Positions 49,437 through 58,234 of a stretch of 59,534 nucleotides of DNA are shown in pieces (positions within the stretch are counted from its first letter, which is position 1; the number at the start of each line of letters is the position of its first letter). The stretch covers positions 1 to 59,534 of the forward strand of contig JAFRQQ010000020.1 of assembly GCA_017428525.1 (NCBI GenBank), written 5' to 3'. The position numbers were made by a program, and so were the translations under genes. The notes beneath the pieces were generated by a model, which made no database searches, was not told the DNA's origin, and saw nothing but the letters and a program-made list of their open reading frames with translations. This stretch comes from Clostridia bacterium. Lineage in GTDB: Bacteria; Bacillota; Clostridia; Oscillospirales; Acutalibacteraceae.

Positions 49437-50403
49437 CGTTTTTATTCCCTTCCGGTTCTGCTTCCGGGCTGTCGGCGGCGATGATTGCCATCGCAGCGTC
49501 GGTCAGCGCCTGCGCATCCCCGTAATCGTCAATATAAAGCACATGCATGCGCGGATCCCGCAGGAACCACGTGCGCTGCCGTTTGGCATACCGCCGCGTC
49601 TGCTGCTTGAGCCTGTCAACGCAGTCCTCCAGCGTCGCTTCCCCCGCGAAATACGGGGCCAGCTCTTTATAACCGATCGCCTGCGCAGCGGTCGCAGCGC
49701 CGGGAAGCGAAAGAAACGCACGCGCTTCCTCCACGAGCCCCGCTTCGATCATCGCGTCCACGCGGCGGTCAATGCGGTCATACAGCCCCGCGCGCGCACG
49801 CGCATCCAGACAGATCGCCGTGACAGGCAGCGGCGGCGCGGCATGGGAGCGGCGGTTCTGCTCCGATTTGGTCAGACCGGTCGTATGATAAATCTCCAAA
49901 GCGCGGATGATCCGGCCGAGGTTGTTGACATGAATCGTCTGCGCCGCCTCCGGGTCCACACGCCGCAGCTCCTCGAGCAGGGTCTGCGCGCCTTCCGATA
50001 AAGCGCGCTGCTGCAGCTGCGCACGGTACGCGGGATCCGCTTCCGAAGGCAGGAGCGTGAGCTGATCCACAAGCGCGGAATAATACTGCCCCGTGCCGCC
50101 GACCAGCACCGGCCGACGCCCGCGCGCGCGCACATCGGCGATCGCCTGCTCCGCGAGCGCACAGTATTTCGCAACGCTGAACGGTTCATCGGGCGAAACG
50201 ATCCCGATCAGATGGTGCGGGATGCCGCGCATTTCATCTGCCGTCGGCTTTGCGGTGGCGATGTCCATCCCCTGATAGATCTGCATGGAATCGCAGGAGA
50301 TCGCTTCCCCGCCGAGCCGCTCGCAAAGCGCGACCGCAAGCGCGGTCTTGCCGGACGCCGTCGGGCCCAGAACAGCAATCAGTTTCTTCTCAGACTCGGC
50401 CAA
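49429..50403 (-). CDS. miaA: tRNA dimethylallyltransferase
   Basis: A 324-residue enzyme that adds an isopentenyl group to A37 of tRNAs. The P-loop is GPTASGKT (13-20), followed by SCDSMQIYQGMDIATAKPT and the substrate-binding LVGGTGQYYSALVD. The C-terminal RRYAKRQRTWFLRDP stretch contacts tRNA. It overlaps mutL by 14 bases and the HlyD-like gene by 8 bases. MiaB, the next enzyme of the modification, is also encoded in this window. Confidence 0.96.
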   Translation of the reverse strand: MAESEKKLIAVLGPTASGKTALAVALCERLGGEAISCDSMQIYQGMDIATAKPTADEMRGIPHHLIGIVSPDEPFSVAKYCALAEQAIADVRARGRRPVLVGGTGQYYSALVDQLTLLPSEADPAYRAQLQQRALSEGAQTLLEELRRVDPEAAQTIHVNNLGRIIRALEIYHTTGLTKSEQNRRSHAAPPLPVTAICLDARARAGLYDRIDRRVDAMIEAGLVEEARAFLSLPGAATAAQAIGYKELAPYFAGEATLEDCVDRLKQQTRRYAKRQRTWFLRDPRMHVLYIDDYGDAQALTDAAMAIIAADSPEAEPEGNKNDG

Positions 50404-52306
50404 AATTCTTTTCCAACTCTCTTTGCGTCATTTCGATCAGCACGGGACGCCCGTGCGGGCAATAGCGGATCTCCGGCATGGAAAGCAGCTGCTTGGCGAA
50501 CCGTTCCATCTCATAGCGCGAGGTGAAGTTGCCGGCCTTGATCGCGCTGCGGCAGGAAACGGAATGGAAGATCCAGTCAAGTTTTTCAAATGAAACGTCC
50601 TGCTTCTTTTCCGCAAAGCGACCGGCGATTTCTGCAATCACCTCCGGCACGTCGTCCGGGGACAGCTCCATCGGGCAGGCCTGCACGATCAACGCGCCGT
50701 TGCCGAAATCCTCCACTTCAAATCCCGCCTGAGTAAGCAGCGGCAGCTGCTCGAGCATGGCGGCGTAATCCTCTTTGGTCAGCGTCACGGTCACGGGCGC
50801 AAGCAACGCCTGCGCGCTGCGCGCGCCGCTCTCCGCCTTCAGGCGCTCGTAAATTATGCGCTCATGCGCGGCGTGCTTGTCGATGATGACGAGCTTCCCG
50901 CGGTATTCGCATAAAATGTAAGTCTGAAACGCTTCGCCGACCAGCCGGAACGCAGATTCGTCAAAGCCGGTCGCGGGCGCATCCGTGATCTCGATGTCCT
51001 CCGGCGCGGGCGCAGGCGGCGTTTGCCGCATCGGCTGCGCATGCAGGAGCAGTTCTTCATCCGTCTGCACTTCCGAGGGCGGCGCCTGCGTTGCGGGCGC
51101 GTGGAGCGCGCCGAGGTGTGCGGATTGCTGCGCGGCGGCGGGCGTAACGCGCACGGGCGGCGGATCACTCTTCTGCGCAGCAGGCAGCGAGCCTGCCGGA
51201 ATATGCTGCCAGAAGGTCTTTTGCCGCGCGGGCTGCATATGCAGCTGCTGCGCGGGCGCAGGCGGCGGCGCAGAAATCGCTTCCGCCTTGCCGACGGTAT
51301 GCATCTGCTTCGGGCTGTCGCCCTCGGCCAGCGCGTTTTTGCAGGCGTAGTAAACGGCGTTGAATACGGCGCGCTCATCCGAAAAGCGCACTTCCGTTTT
51401 CGCCGGATGGACGTTGACGTCCACCTGCGCGGGATCGACCGTCAGATGCAGCACGCAGGCCGGAAACTTCCCGGCCATCACGGCGTTTTTATAGCCTTCC
51501 GTCAACGCGGCGGACCCCGTGCCCGTGCGGATCAGGCGGTTATTCAGAAAGAAGAACTGCATGTTGCGGTTCGGCCGTGAAGCGGCGGGTCTGGAAATAT
51601 AGCCCGTCACGGCGATCCCGCTGCCCGTGTAGGACGCCGGGATCAGATCCGCGGCGAACGCCTTGCCGAAGACCTCGCGCACGCACTGCAGCAGATCTCC
51701 CCTGCCGCTGGTGAGCAGCGTCTGCTTGCCCTCGCGGATAAAGCGGAACGACACCTCCGGATGCGAGAGCGCCAGACGGTCGAGCACACCGGCCACGGCG
51801 TTGGCTTCGGTCACGTCTTTTTTGAGAAACTTCATGCGCGCGGGCGTTTTATAGAAAATATCCCGCACGATCACCGTGGTGCCGGCCGGGCAGCCGGCGT
51901 CGTCGAGCAGCACCTCTTCGCCGCTCTCGATCACGTAGCGCGTGCCGACGGCGTCCTCCGGCGTGCGGGTAAGCACCTCCACGCGGGCAACCGCGCTGAT
52001 GCTCGGCAGCGCTTCTCCGCGAAAGCCGAGGGTCATGATCGCGTTCAGATCGTCGGCGGCAGAGATTTTGCTCGTGCCGTGGCTGAGAAAGGCGCTGCGG
52101 ATATCGTCGCGCGCGATGCCGCAGCCGTTATCCGTGACGCGAATATAGGAAATGCCGCCGTTTTTGATTTCCGCCGTCACACTTGTCGCGCCGGCGTCGA
52201 TCGCATTCTCCAGCAGCTCCTTTACGACCGAGGCCGGACGCTCCACCACCTCGCCGGCGGCAATCAGCTCCGCGATCTGCTTGGGCAAAACACGGATTTT
52301 CGGCAT
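50390..52306 (-). CDS. mutL: DNA mismatch repair protein MutL
   Basis: A 638-residue protein. The GHKL ATPase domain begins IRVLPKQIAELIAAGEVVERPASVVKELLENAIDAG, summarised by ELLENAIDAG, DNGCGI and GFRGEALPSIS. A Pro-Ala-Gln-rich linker covers about 330-440. The C-terminal domain has DKHAAHERIIYE (canonical DQHA-x2-E-x4-E, with Lys for Gln), CRSAIKAG and CPHGRP, so nicking activity is likely, as in MutL proteins of bacteria without MutH. It follows mutS after 27 bases. Confidence 0.96.
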   Translation of the reverse strand: MPKIRVLPKQIAELIAAGEVVERPASVVKELLENAIDAGATSVTAEIKNGGISYIRVTDNGCGIARDDIRSAFLSHGTSKISAADDLNAIMTLGFRGEALPSISAVARVEVLTRTPEDAVGTRYVIESGEEVLLDDAGCPAGTTVIVRDIFYKTPARMKFLKKDVTEANAVAGVLDRLALSHPEVSFRFIREGKQTLLTSGRGDLLQCVREVFGKAFAADLIPASYTGSGIAVTGYISRPAASRPNRNMQFFFLNNRLIRTGTGSAALTEGYKNAVMAGKFPACVLHLTVDPAQVDVNVHPAKTEVRFSDERAVFNAVYYACKNALAEGDSPKQMHTVGKAEAISAPPPAPAQQLHMQPARQKTFWQHIPAGSLPAAQKSDPPPVRVTPAAAQQSAHLGALHAPATQAPPSEVQTDEELLLHAQPMRQTPPAPAPEDIEITDAPATGFDESAFRLVGEAFQTYILCEYRGKLVIIDKHAAHERIIYERLKAESGARSAQALLAPVTVTLTKEDYAAMLEQLPLLTQAGFEVEDFGNGALIVQACPMELSPDDVPEVIAEIAGRFAEKKQDVSFEKLDWIFHSVSCRSAIKAGNFTSRYEMERFAKQLLSMPEIRYCPHGRPVLIEMTQRELEKNFGRV

Positions 52307-52333
52307 ACGGTAACCTCATTTCAATCGTTAATT

Positions 52334-54943
52334 TCAGTCGGATTCTTTCGCCTGTTTCACAAGCTCATAAAGGATGCCCAGCGATTCAATGGGCGTGAGC
52401 GTGTTGACGTCGAGCCCCTTGAGCCGCTCGGCAATCGCGGCGGCGTTGGATGCGCCGAAGGAGAGCTGATCCTCCACCGAAACGGCAGCCGCGGGCATTG
52501 CGGCGGGCGAGCCGTCTGCGGCTTCCAGCTCGCGCAGCACAACCTTTGCGCGCTCCACAACGCTTTTCGGCACGCCGGCGAGCTTGGCCACTTCAATGCC
52601 GTAGCTCCCGTCGGCGCAGCCAGGCACGATCCTGCGCAGGAACGTGATATCGTCGCCGCGCTTTTTGACGGCGACGTTGAAATTCTTCACGCCGGGCACC
52701 GTCGTTTCCAGCGCAGTCAATTCGTGATAATGTGTCGCAAAGAGCGTCTTTGCGCCGAGTCTTTTCGGCTCCGCCGCGAATTCAAGCACGGCGCGGGCAA
52801 TGCTCATGCCGTCATATGTGGAAGTGCCGCGGCCGATTTCGTCAAAAATGATCAGGCTGCTGCGCGTCGCGCTGCGCAGAATCTCCGCCACTTCATTCAT
52901 TTCCACCATGAAGGTCGATGCGCCGGCGGCCAGGTCGTCGGAGGCGCCGATGCGTGTATAAATGCCTTCCACGATGCAGAGATCGGCCGACGCGGCGGGC
53001 ACGAACGACCCCGCCTGCGCCATGAGCGCAATCAGCGCGACCTGACGCATATAGGTGGATTTGCCGGCCATATTCGGGCCGGTGATGATCGCGCAGCGAT
53101 TGTCGCCGCAGTCGAGCAGCGTGTCATTCGGCACAAAGGGCTGATCGAGCATGCGCTCCACAACGGGATGCCGGCCGTCGCGGATTTCCATCCGGTCGCC
53201 GGGATGCATCATCGGGCAGCAGTAATGATTCTCTGCGGCAACGGCGGCAAAGGACGCGAGCACGTCGGCGGCAGCCACGGCGGCCGCGGTCTGCTGAATC
53301 TCGCGCAGATGCTCCGCCGCTTTCTTGCGCACGGAATCGAAGATTTCATATTCCAGGCGGACGATGCGCTCCTGCGCGCCGAGCACCTTGGATTCCAGCT
53401 CCTTGAGCTCCTGCGTGATGAAACGCTCGCAGTTGGTCAGGGTCTGCTTGCGGATGTAATCCTCGGGCACCATTTCCTTGAACGCGTTGGAAACCTCAAT
53501 ATAATACCCGAACACACGGTTATAACCGATTTTCAGCTTTTTGATGCCGGTGCGTTCCTGCTCGCGCTGCTGGATATCCGCCAGAAAGCCCTTGCCGTTT
53601 TCAACAATGGCGTGCAGCTCGTCGAGCTCCTGATGGAAACCGGTGCGGATCATGCCGCCCTCGCGCACGGAAAACGGCGGCTCCTCCACGATCGCGGATT
53701 CGATCAGCGCGGATAACGATTCGAGCGGAGAGATCGCCCCGGCCGTCTCCTGCAGCAGCGCGCTTCTGCAGCCGGCAAGCAGCGCCTTGATCTGCGGCAG
53801 ACGCAGCAGCGTTGCGGAAAGGGCTTTGAGCTCGCGCGCGTTGGCCGTGCCGTAAGCGATGCGCGTGATCAGGCGCTCCAGATCCTGACAGCCGGTCATG
53901 GCTTCCGCGAGATCCTCGCGCAGCGCCGGCGTTTCGACCAGCTCTGCGACGGCGTTGTGCCGCTTCGTGATTGCCGAAATCTGAAGAAGCGGGCGTTCGA
54001 GCCAGGTGCGCAGCAGGCGTCTGCCCATGCTGGTTTTCGTTTTATCGAGCACCCAGAGAAGCGAACCGCGTTTTTCACGGCTGCGCATGGTTTCGAGAAT
54101 TTCCAGATTGCGCAGGGTCGACACATCCAGACGCATGAAGCTGTTGACGCCGTAGACCTCGACCGAGCGGATGTTTTCGAGCTCGGATTTCTGCACGCTC
54201 TGCAGATAGACCATCGCAGCGCCGAGCGCGGACACCGCGGCGGGCATCGCGTCCAGCGATAAATCCGCAAGCGTCACGGCGCCGAAATGCGCGCGCACGA
54301 GCTCCGTGGCGGCTTCGTAATCGAACTGCGCGTCATCCGGCAGGTCGCAGGAAGCCTGCAGCCGTGTTTTGATGAACTCCGTCACATGCCCGAGCCGGAG
54401 CGCTTCGGAATTGAGAATGATCTCCGTCGGCTGAAAACGGCCGAGCTCGTTGACCAGCTTCGTCTGCGCTTCCTTCAGCGGGAACTGCGTGACGGAAACG
54501 GAACCGGTCGAAATATCGGCAAAGCACAGGCCGACCGCATCCGGCAGCGCGCAGATGCAGGCCAGAAAATTATTCTTGCTCTCATCAAGCATGCTGCTTT
54601 CGATCACCGTGCCCGGGGTCAGCACGCGCGTAACGTCGCGCTTGACGATGCCCTTGGCCAGCGCGGGATCCTCCAGCTGCTCGCAGATGGCGACTTTATA
54701 ACCCTTGGCGACCAGACGCGCAATATAGGAATCGGCGCTGTGAAACGGCACGCCGCACATCGGCGCGCGCTCCTCCTGCCCGCAGTCCCTGCCCGTCAAA
54801 ACCAGCTCCAGCTCCTTGGAAACCAGCTTAGCGTCGTCAAAAAACATTTCATAGAAATCGCCCAGACGAAACATCAGGATCGTGTCGGGATATTGCTCCT
54901 TGACCTGAAAATATTGTTTCATCATCGGGGTCAGCTCTGCCAT
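52334..54943 (-). CDS. mutS: DNA mismatch repair protein MutS
   Basis: An 869-residue protein of usual length. The N-terminal mismatch-binding motif is FRLGDFYEMFF (Phe-x-Glu). The Walker A loop GPNMAGKST lies at about 618-626, with FDEIGRGTSTYDG and TLFATHYHELT after it. The gene follows ylbF after 37 bases and precedes mutL, the standard arrangement in Firmicutes. Confidence 0.97.
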   Translation of the reverse strand: MAELTPMMKQYFQVKEQYPDTILMFRLGDFYEMFFDDAKLVSKELELVLTGRDCGQEERAPMCGVPFHSADSYIARLVAKGYKVAICEQLEDPALAKGIVKRDVTRVLTPGTVIESSMLDESKNNFLACICALPDAVGLCFADISTGSVSVTQFPLKEAQTKLVNELGRFQPTEIILNSEALRLGHVTEFIKTRLQASCDLPDDAQFDYEAATELVRAHFGAVTLADLSLDAMPAAVSALGAAMVYLQSVQKSELENIRSVEVYGVNSFMRLDVSTLRNLEILETMRSREKRGSLLWVLDKTKTSMGRRLLRTWLERPLLQISAITKRHNAVAELVETPALREDLAEAMTGCQDLERLITRIAYGTANARELKALSATLLRLPQIKALLAGCRSALLQETAGAISPLESLSALIESAIVEEPPFSVREGGMIRTGFHQELDELHAIVENGKGFLADIQQREQERTGIKKLKIGYNRVFGYYIEVSNAFKEMVPEDYIRKQTLTNCERFITQELKELESKVLGAQERIVRLEYEIFDSVRKKAAEHLREIQQTAAAVAAADVLASFAAVAAENHYCCPMMHPGDRMEIRDGRHPVVERMLDQPFVPNDTLLDCGDNRCAIITGPNMAGKSTYMRQVALIALMAQAGSFVPAASADLCIVEGIYTRIGASDDLAAGASTFMVEMNEVAEILRSATRSSLIIFDEIGRGTSTYDGMSIARAVLEFAAEPKRLGAKTLFATHYHELTALETTVPGVKNFNVAVKKRGDDITFLRRIVPGCADGSYGIEVAKLAGVPKSVVERAKVVLRELEAADGSPAAMPAAAVSVEDQLSFGASNAAAIAERLKGLDVNTLTPIESLGILYELVKQAKESD

Positions 54944-54980
54944 GACCGTACCTTGCCTTTCGGTAGAATTGTCAGAAGAA

Positions 54981-55394
54981 TCAGCCGCAGCCGCCGCAGC
55001 TGCCGCAGTTGCCCGAGCAGCCGCTCGGTTCCGGCGCGGGCTCGCAGGTCGCGGGATCCTCGCCCTGCAGGCAAAGGCCGAGAATGGCGCTGATATAGCG
55101 CATGAGCGCGTCGATCTCGCCGCGCGCCTGCTCGTAGACTTTCATATTCGGGTTCTGCATGATCTCGGCATACTGCGATCCGAAGGCGCGGTCGAATTCC
55201 TCGAGCTTCGCGTCATCCGGATTTTCCTTGGATGCTTCATGCTGATAATTGAGCTGCAGCATGTGGAGCTGCGCGATCTTTTCATTCAGATCGGCGTCGG
55301 CGTCGTTCGCCTTCTCCGCGGCCACAAGGCGCAGATAGCGCTCATCCTGCTGCAGCGCGGCGCCGAGTTCGCGCACCATTTGAATAATATCCAT
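54981..55394 (-). CDS. ylbF: YlbF-family protein with Cys-rich C-terminal tail
   Basis: A 137-residue protein from the ATG at 55394, which has AAAGGA 9 bases upstream; a longer frame to 55424 is not favoured. The helical body (MDIIQMVRELGAALQQDERYL onward) matches the YlbF/YmcA family, which acts with YaaT in RNA processing and development in Bacillus. The tail, GCSGNCGSCGGCG, has four cysteines in CX3CX2CX2C order, fitting the iron-sulfur clusters reported for that complex. It sits between miaB and mutS. Confidence 0.8.
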   Translation of the reverse strand: MDIIQMVRELGAALQQDERYLRLVAAEKANDADADLNEKIAQLHMLQLNYQHEASKENPDDAKLEEFDRAFGSQYAEIMQNPNMKVYEQARGEIDALMRYISAILGLCLQGEDPATCEPAPEPSGCSGNCGSCGGCG

Positions 55395-55424
55395 AACAAT
55401 ATTTCCTTTCGAATTGAAATGCAT

Positions 55425-56849
55425 TTAATCCGTCAGCTCGCCGCGCAGAATCCAGATCAGGGATTCCGTCACGCGCACGGTGCGGAAGGAGCCGATCACG
55501 GCGGGGTCCGCCGGAAACTCAATGATAATATTCCCCTGCGTGCGCCCTTCGATCCTCCCGTTTTTGGCAACGCTCTCGCAGAGCACGCGGTATTCCCTGC
55601 CGACCATGGCGGCCGTGCGTTCGTCGGCGATCGCCTCCTGCGCGCGCAGCAGCTCCTGCAGCCAGCGGCTTTTTTCCTCTTTTGGCACGGGGTCCGGCAA
55701 AGAGGCCGCTTTCGTGCCCGGCCGCGAGGAGAAAATGAACGTATACATGGAGGTGAACTTTGCCTGCTTCACCAGAGAAACGGTTTCGAGGAATTCCTCA
55801 TAGGTTTCCCCGGGAAAACCGACGATCACATCGCTTGTGACCGAAAGCGAGGGCATCACCGCATAGGCATATTGCAGCAGATCCAGGTATTTTTCGCGCG
55901 TGTAGCCGCGGTTCATCTCCCGCAGCACGCGGTTGCAGCCGCTCTGAAACGGCAGATGCAGGTGCTTGGCGACCTTGTCGCAGGCGGCCATCGTGTCGAG
56001 CAGCTCGTGCGTGCAGTCCTTGGGATGCGAGGTCATGAATCGGAGAATGAAATCGCCCTCGATGGCGTTCAGCTCCCGCAGCAGACGCGCGAAATTCCAG
56101 CCGGTATCGGGGTATTTGCCGTAGGAATTGACGTTCTGCCCGAGGAGCGTGATTTCTTTATATCCTTGTGCGACCAGTTCCCGCGCTTCGGCCAGAATCG
56201 CTTCCGGCGCGCGGCTGCGCTCCCGCCCGCGCACATACGGCACGATGCAGTAGCTGCAGAAATTATTGCAGCCGTACATGATCGGCAGCCAGGCCTTGAA
56301 GCTGCTGTCGCGATGAATCGGCAGGTCCTCAGCGATCACGCCGTCGGAATCCGGCAACTCATACACGCGCTTGCCTGTGCTGAGATTGCGGTAAAGCAGC
56401 TCGGGCAGCCGGTGGATCACATGCGTGCCGAAGACGATATCCACAAAGGGATAGCTGCGGCGCAGCTTTTCTGCGACGCGGGGCTGCTGCATCATGCAGC
56501 CGCAAAGCAGGATGCGCAGATTCCGGTTTTCCGCCTTGCGGTTTTTCAGCGCGCCGACATTGCCGAAGACGCGATCCTCCGCGTGCTCGCGGATGGCGCA
56601 GGTGTTGAAAAGGATCAGATCGGCGTCGTCGACACGCTCGGTCAGCGCATAGCCCATGGCTTCGAGCATGCCTTTGATCCGCTCGCCGTCGGCCACGTTG
56701 CCCTGACAGCCATAGGTGTGCACAAACGCCTTCGGCGTGCGCGCATACTGCGCGTCGAGCACGGCACGCACCAAATCGGCGTAGCCCTGCTGCTGCGAGA
56801 GCGTCTGGGCCGAAACGGCAGTTGAGTTTTGCTTTTGCTCCGCCGGCAC
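55425..56849 (-). CDS. miaB: tRNA-2-methylthio-N6-dimethylallyladenosine synthase (GTG start)
   Basis: A 474-residue methylthiotransferase. Three N-terminal cysteines bind one cluster (TYGCQGNVAD, NTCAIREHAEDR, LLCGCMMQQP) and the radical SAM motif is CNNFCSYC. A TRAM domain ends the protein. The start is GTG at 56849, 7 bases after GGAGG; a longer frame to 56921 would add an AT-coded leader and is not favoured. MiaA, which makes the preceding modification, lies in the same block. Confidence 0.94.
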   Translation of the reverse strand: MPAEQKQNSTAVSAQTLSQQQGYADLVRAVLDAQYARTPKAFVHTYGCQGNVADGERIKGMLEAMGYALTERVDDADLILFNTCAIREHAEDRVFGNVGALKNRKAENRNLRILLCGCMMQQPRVAEKLRRSYPFVDIVFGTHVIHRLPELLYRNLSTGKRVYELPDSDGVIAEDLPIHRDSSFKAWLPIMYGCNNFCSYCIVPYVRGRERSRAPEAILAEARELVAQGYKEITLLGQNVNSYGKYPDTGWNFARLLRELNAIEGDFILRFMTSHPKDCTHELLDTMAACDKVAKHLHLPFQSGCNRVLREMNRGYTREKYLDLLQYAYAVMPSLSVTSDVIVGFPGETYEEFLETVSLVKQAKFTSMYTFIFSSRPGTKAASLPDPVPKEEKSRWLQELLRAQEAIADERTAAMVGREYRVLCESVAKNGRIEGRTQGNIIIEFPADPAVIGSFRTVRVTESLIWILRGELTD

Positions 56850-56897
56850 GCCGACACCTCCATAAAGTTTAGAATAAACAATAATTATAAATATTAT

Positions 56898-56926
56898 ATA
56901 ATAAGACGCCGTATTATTCAAGTCAA
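56898..56926 (-). promoter_or_regulatory. Promoter of the miaB-mutS-mutL block
   Basis: On the - strand, -35 TTGACT (56921-56926), 17-base spacer, -10 TATTAT (56898-56903). It lies about 48 bases upstream of the GTG start of miaB. No T-rich terminator is seen downstream until after the transketolase genes, so the block may be long. Confidence 0.65.
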
Positions 56927-56960
56927 AAATGAATGATACGGCGTATTTTTTACAAATTAT

Positions 56961-57194
56961 TTATTTTTTCTCACGCGGCGCATCAAAGAGCGCCTGCGCC
57001 GCGTCGTGCAGCTGCCTGCGCATTGCCTGCTCACGCGCCGGATCGCGCAGGAATCTGCCGTTTTCGGTCTCGATCAGCACCGCGCCCTCGATAGCGCCGC
57101 CGTCGATCAGCGTGCGCGGAATCAGCCGTTTTTCTCCGGTTTCACAGATGCAGACCGCATAGAGATCGGTCAGCCGGTCAATGGAACAGATCAT
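56961..57194 (-). CDS. DUF3006 family small protein
   Basis: A 77-residue protein with the DUF3006 strands: SIDRLTDLYAVCICETGEKRLIPRTL and GAVLIETENGRFLRDP, followed by a helix. Such proteins regularly sit beside ComEC-like MBL hydrolase genes, and here its start overlaps the stop of that gene by 4 bases (ATGA). It may bind or regulate the hydrolase. Confidence 0.85.
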   Translation of the reverse strand: MICSIDRLTDLYAVCICETGEKRLIPRTLIDGGAIEGAVLIETENGRFLRDPAREQAMRRQLHDAAQALFDAPREKK

Positions 57195-58234
57195 TCCCAG
57201 CGCTCCTTTTCAAACCCGGCGGACCAGGTCTCGCCGTCGGTCATTAATGTAATATTGCCGCAAAGATCCGTGCGGTAAATATATTTCGCATAGTCGGACA
57301 GCCGGTCGAGCAGCTGCTCATGCGGATGGCCGTAATCATTGTCCGCGCCGCATTCGATCACGGCGATCTTCGGCGAAACGGCCTCCAGGAAGGCGTCGGT
57401 CGTGGAAAAGGAAGAGCCGTGATGGCCGACCTTGAGCACCGTCGCGCGCAGCGGACTGTTGTTTTCCAGCAAGGTCGCTTCCTCGGCGTATTCCATATCG
57501 CCCGTCAGCAGAATCGACGCCGACCGGAAATCCACGCGCAGCACAACGGACATGTTGTTGAGCGATTCCGCCTGCGCCGTGACCGGCCCGAGCACGGTCA
57601 CCTCGGCCTCGCCGAGCGAAAAGACGGCACCCGGTTCCGCAGCGAGCACGGCGGCACCGCTGCGTTTGATTTCATCGAGAAACGCGCGGTAGGATTCGGT
57701 CGTGGGCGTCTGCGCTTCCGTCAGCCGCGGCATGAGCACATGCGTCGCCCCGTGCGCGGCGAGCACCGCCGACAGCCCGCCGATATGATCCGAATGCGGG
57801 TGCGTTGCCACCACATAATCCAGCTTGCCCACGCCCTGCGCGGCCAGATAATCGAGCACGCGCGATTCATAGCCGTAATCGCCGGCGTCAACGAGCATGC
57901 TGCAGCCGTCGCAGAGAATCAGCGTGCAGTCCCCCTGCCCGACGTCGATCGCGTGCATAGTCAGAACGGACTTGTTCTGCGACGCGTCCGGCGCGGAGAT
58001 CGTATTCTCCAGCCCCTCATACGGGCTGCGCCAGAAACCGTGCTTTGCGCCGATGCCGATCAGCAGAAGCACCAGAAGGATCGCCGCTGCCGCGCAAAGG
58101 ATCCACACCGTGCGGCGGCGGGCACGCTGTTTATCTCTTTTTGTTTGATCGTCCGGCAGACCGACGATTTCTTTCGCCGGGCGGCTGCTTTTTGCTTTGT
58201 TTTTCGCCGCGTCGCGACGCTTTGCTTGTCTCAT
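57191..58234 (-). CDS. ComEC/Rec2-like metallo-beta-lactamase-fold hydrolase, membrane-anchored
   Basis: A 347-residue protein. The basic N-terminus (1-43) and one membrane segment (about 44-64) are followed by an MBL domain: HAIDVGQGDCTLIL, ATHPHSDHIGG (about 141-151), LLTGDMEYAEE and HHGS. It has the hydrolase part of ComEC without the channel, so extracellular DNA or nucleotide hydrolysis is a possible role. AGAGGA lies 7 bases before the ATG, so the start is firm even though it falls 104 bases inside the preceding gene. Confidence 0.9.
   Translation of the reverse strand: MRQAKRRDAAKNKAKSSRPAKEIVGLPDDQTKRDKQRARRRTVWILCAAAAILLVLLLIGIGAKHGFWRSPYEGLENTISAPDASQNKSVLTMHAIDVGQGDCTLILCDGCSMLVDAGDYGYESRVLDYLAAQGVGKLDYVVATHPHSDHIGGLSAVLAAHGATHVLMPRLTEAQTPTTESYRAFLDEIKRSGAAVLAAEPGAVFSLGEAEVTVLGPVTAQAESLNNMSVVLRVDFRSASILLTGDMEYAEEATLLENNSPLRATVLKVGHHGSSFSTTDAFLEAVSPKIAVIECGADNDYGHPHEQLLDRLSDYAKYIYRTDLCGNITLMTDGETWSAGFEKERWE

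Noticed and set aside
51761..53716. A 651-residue + strand open frame over mutL/mutS
   Set aside because: Antisense to mutS and mutL, with no domain match and shadow-type composition.
54942..56825. A 627-residue open frame on the + strand over mutS/ylbF/miaB
   Set aside because: It is antisense to three well-identified genes, has no recognisable domain and a His/Arg/Ala-rich composition typical of GC-rich shadows.
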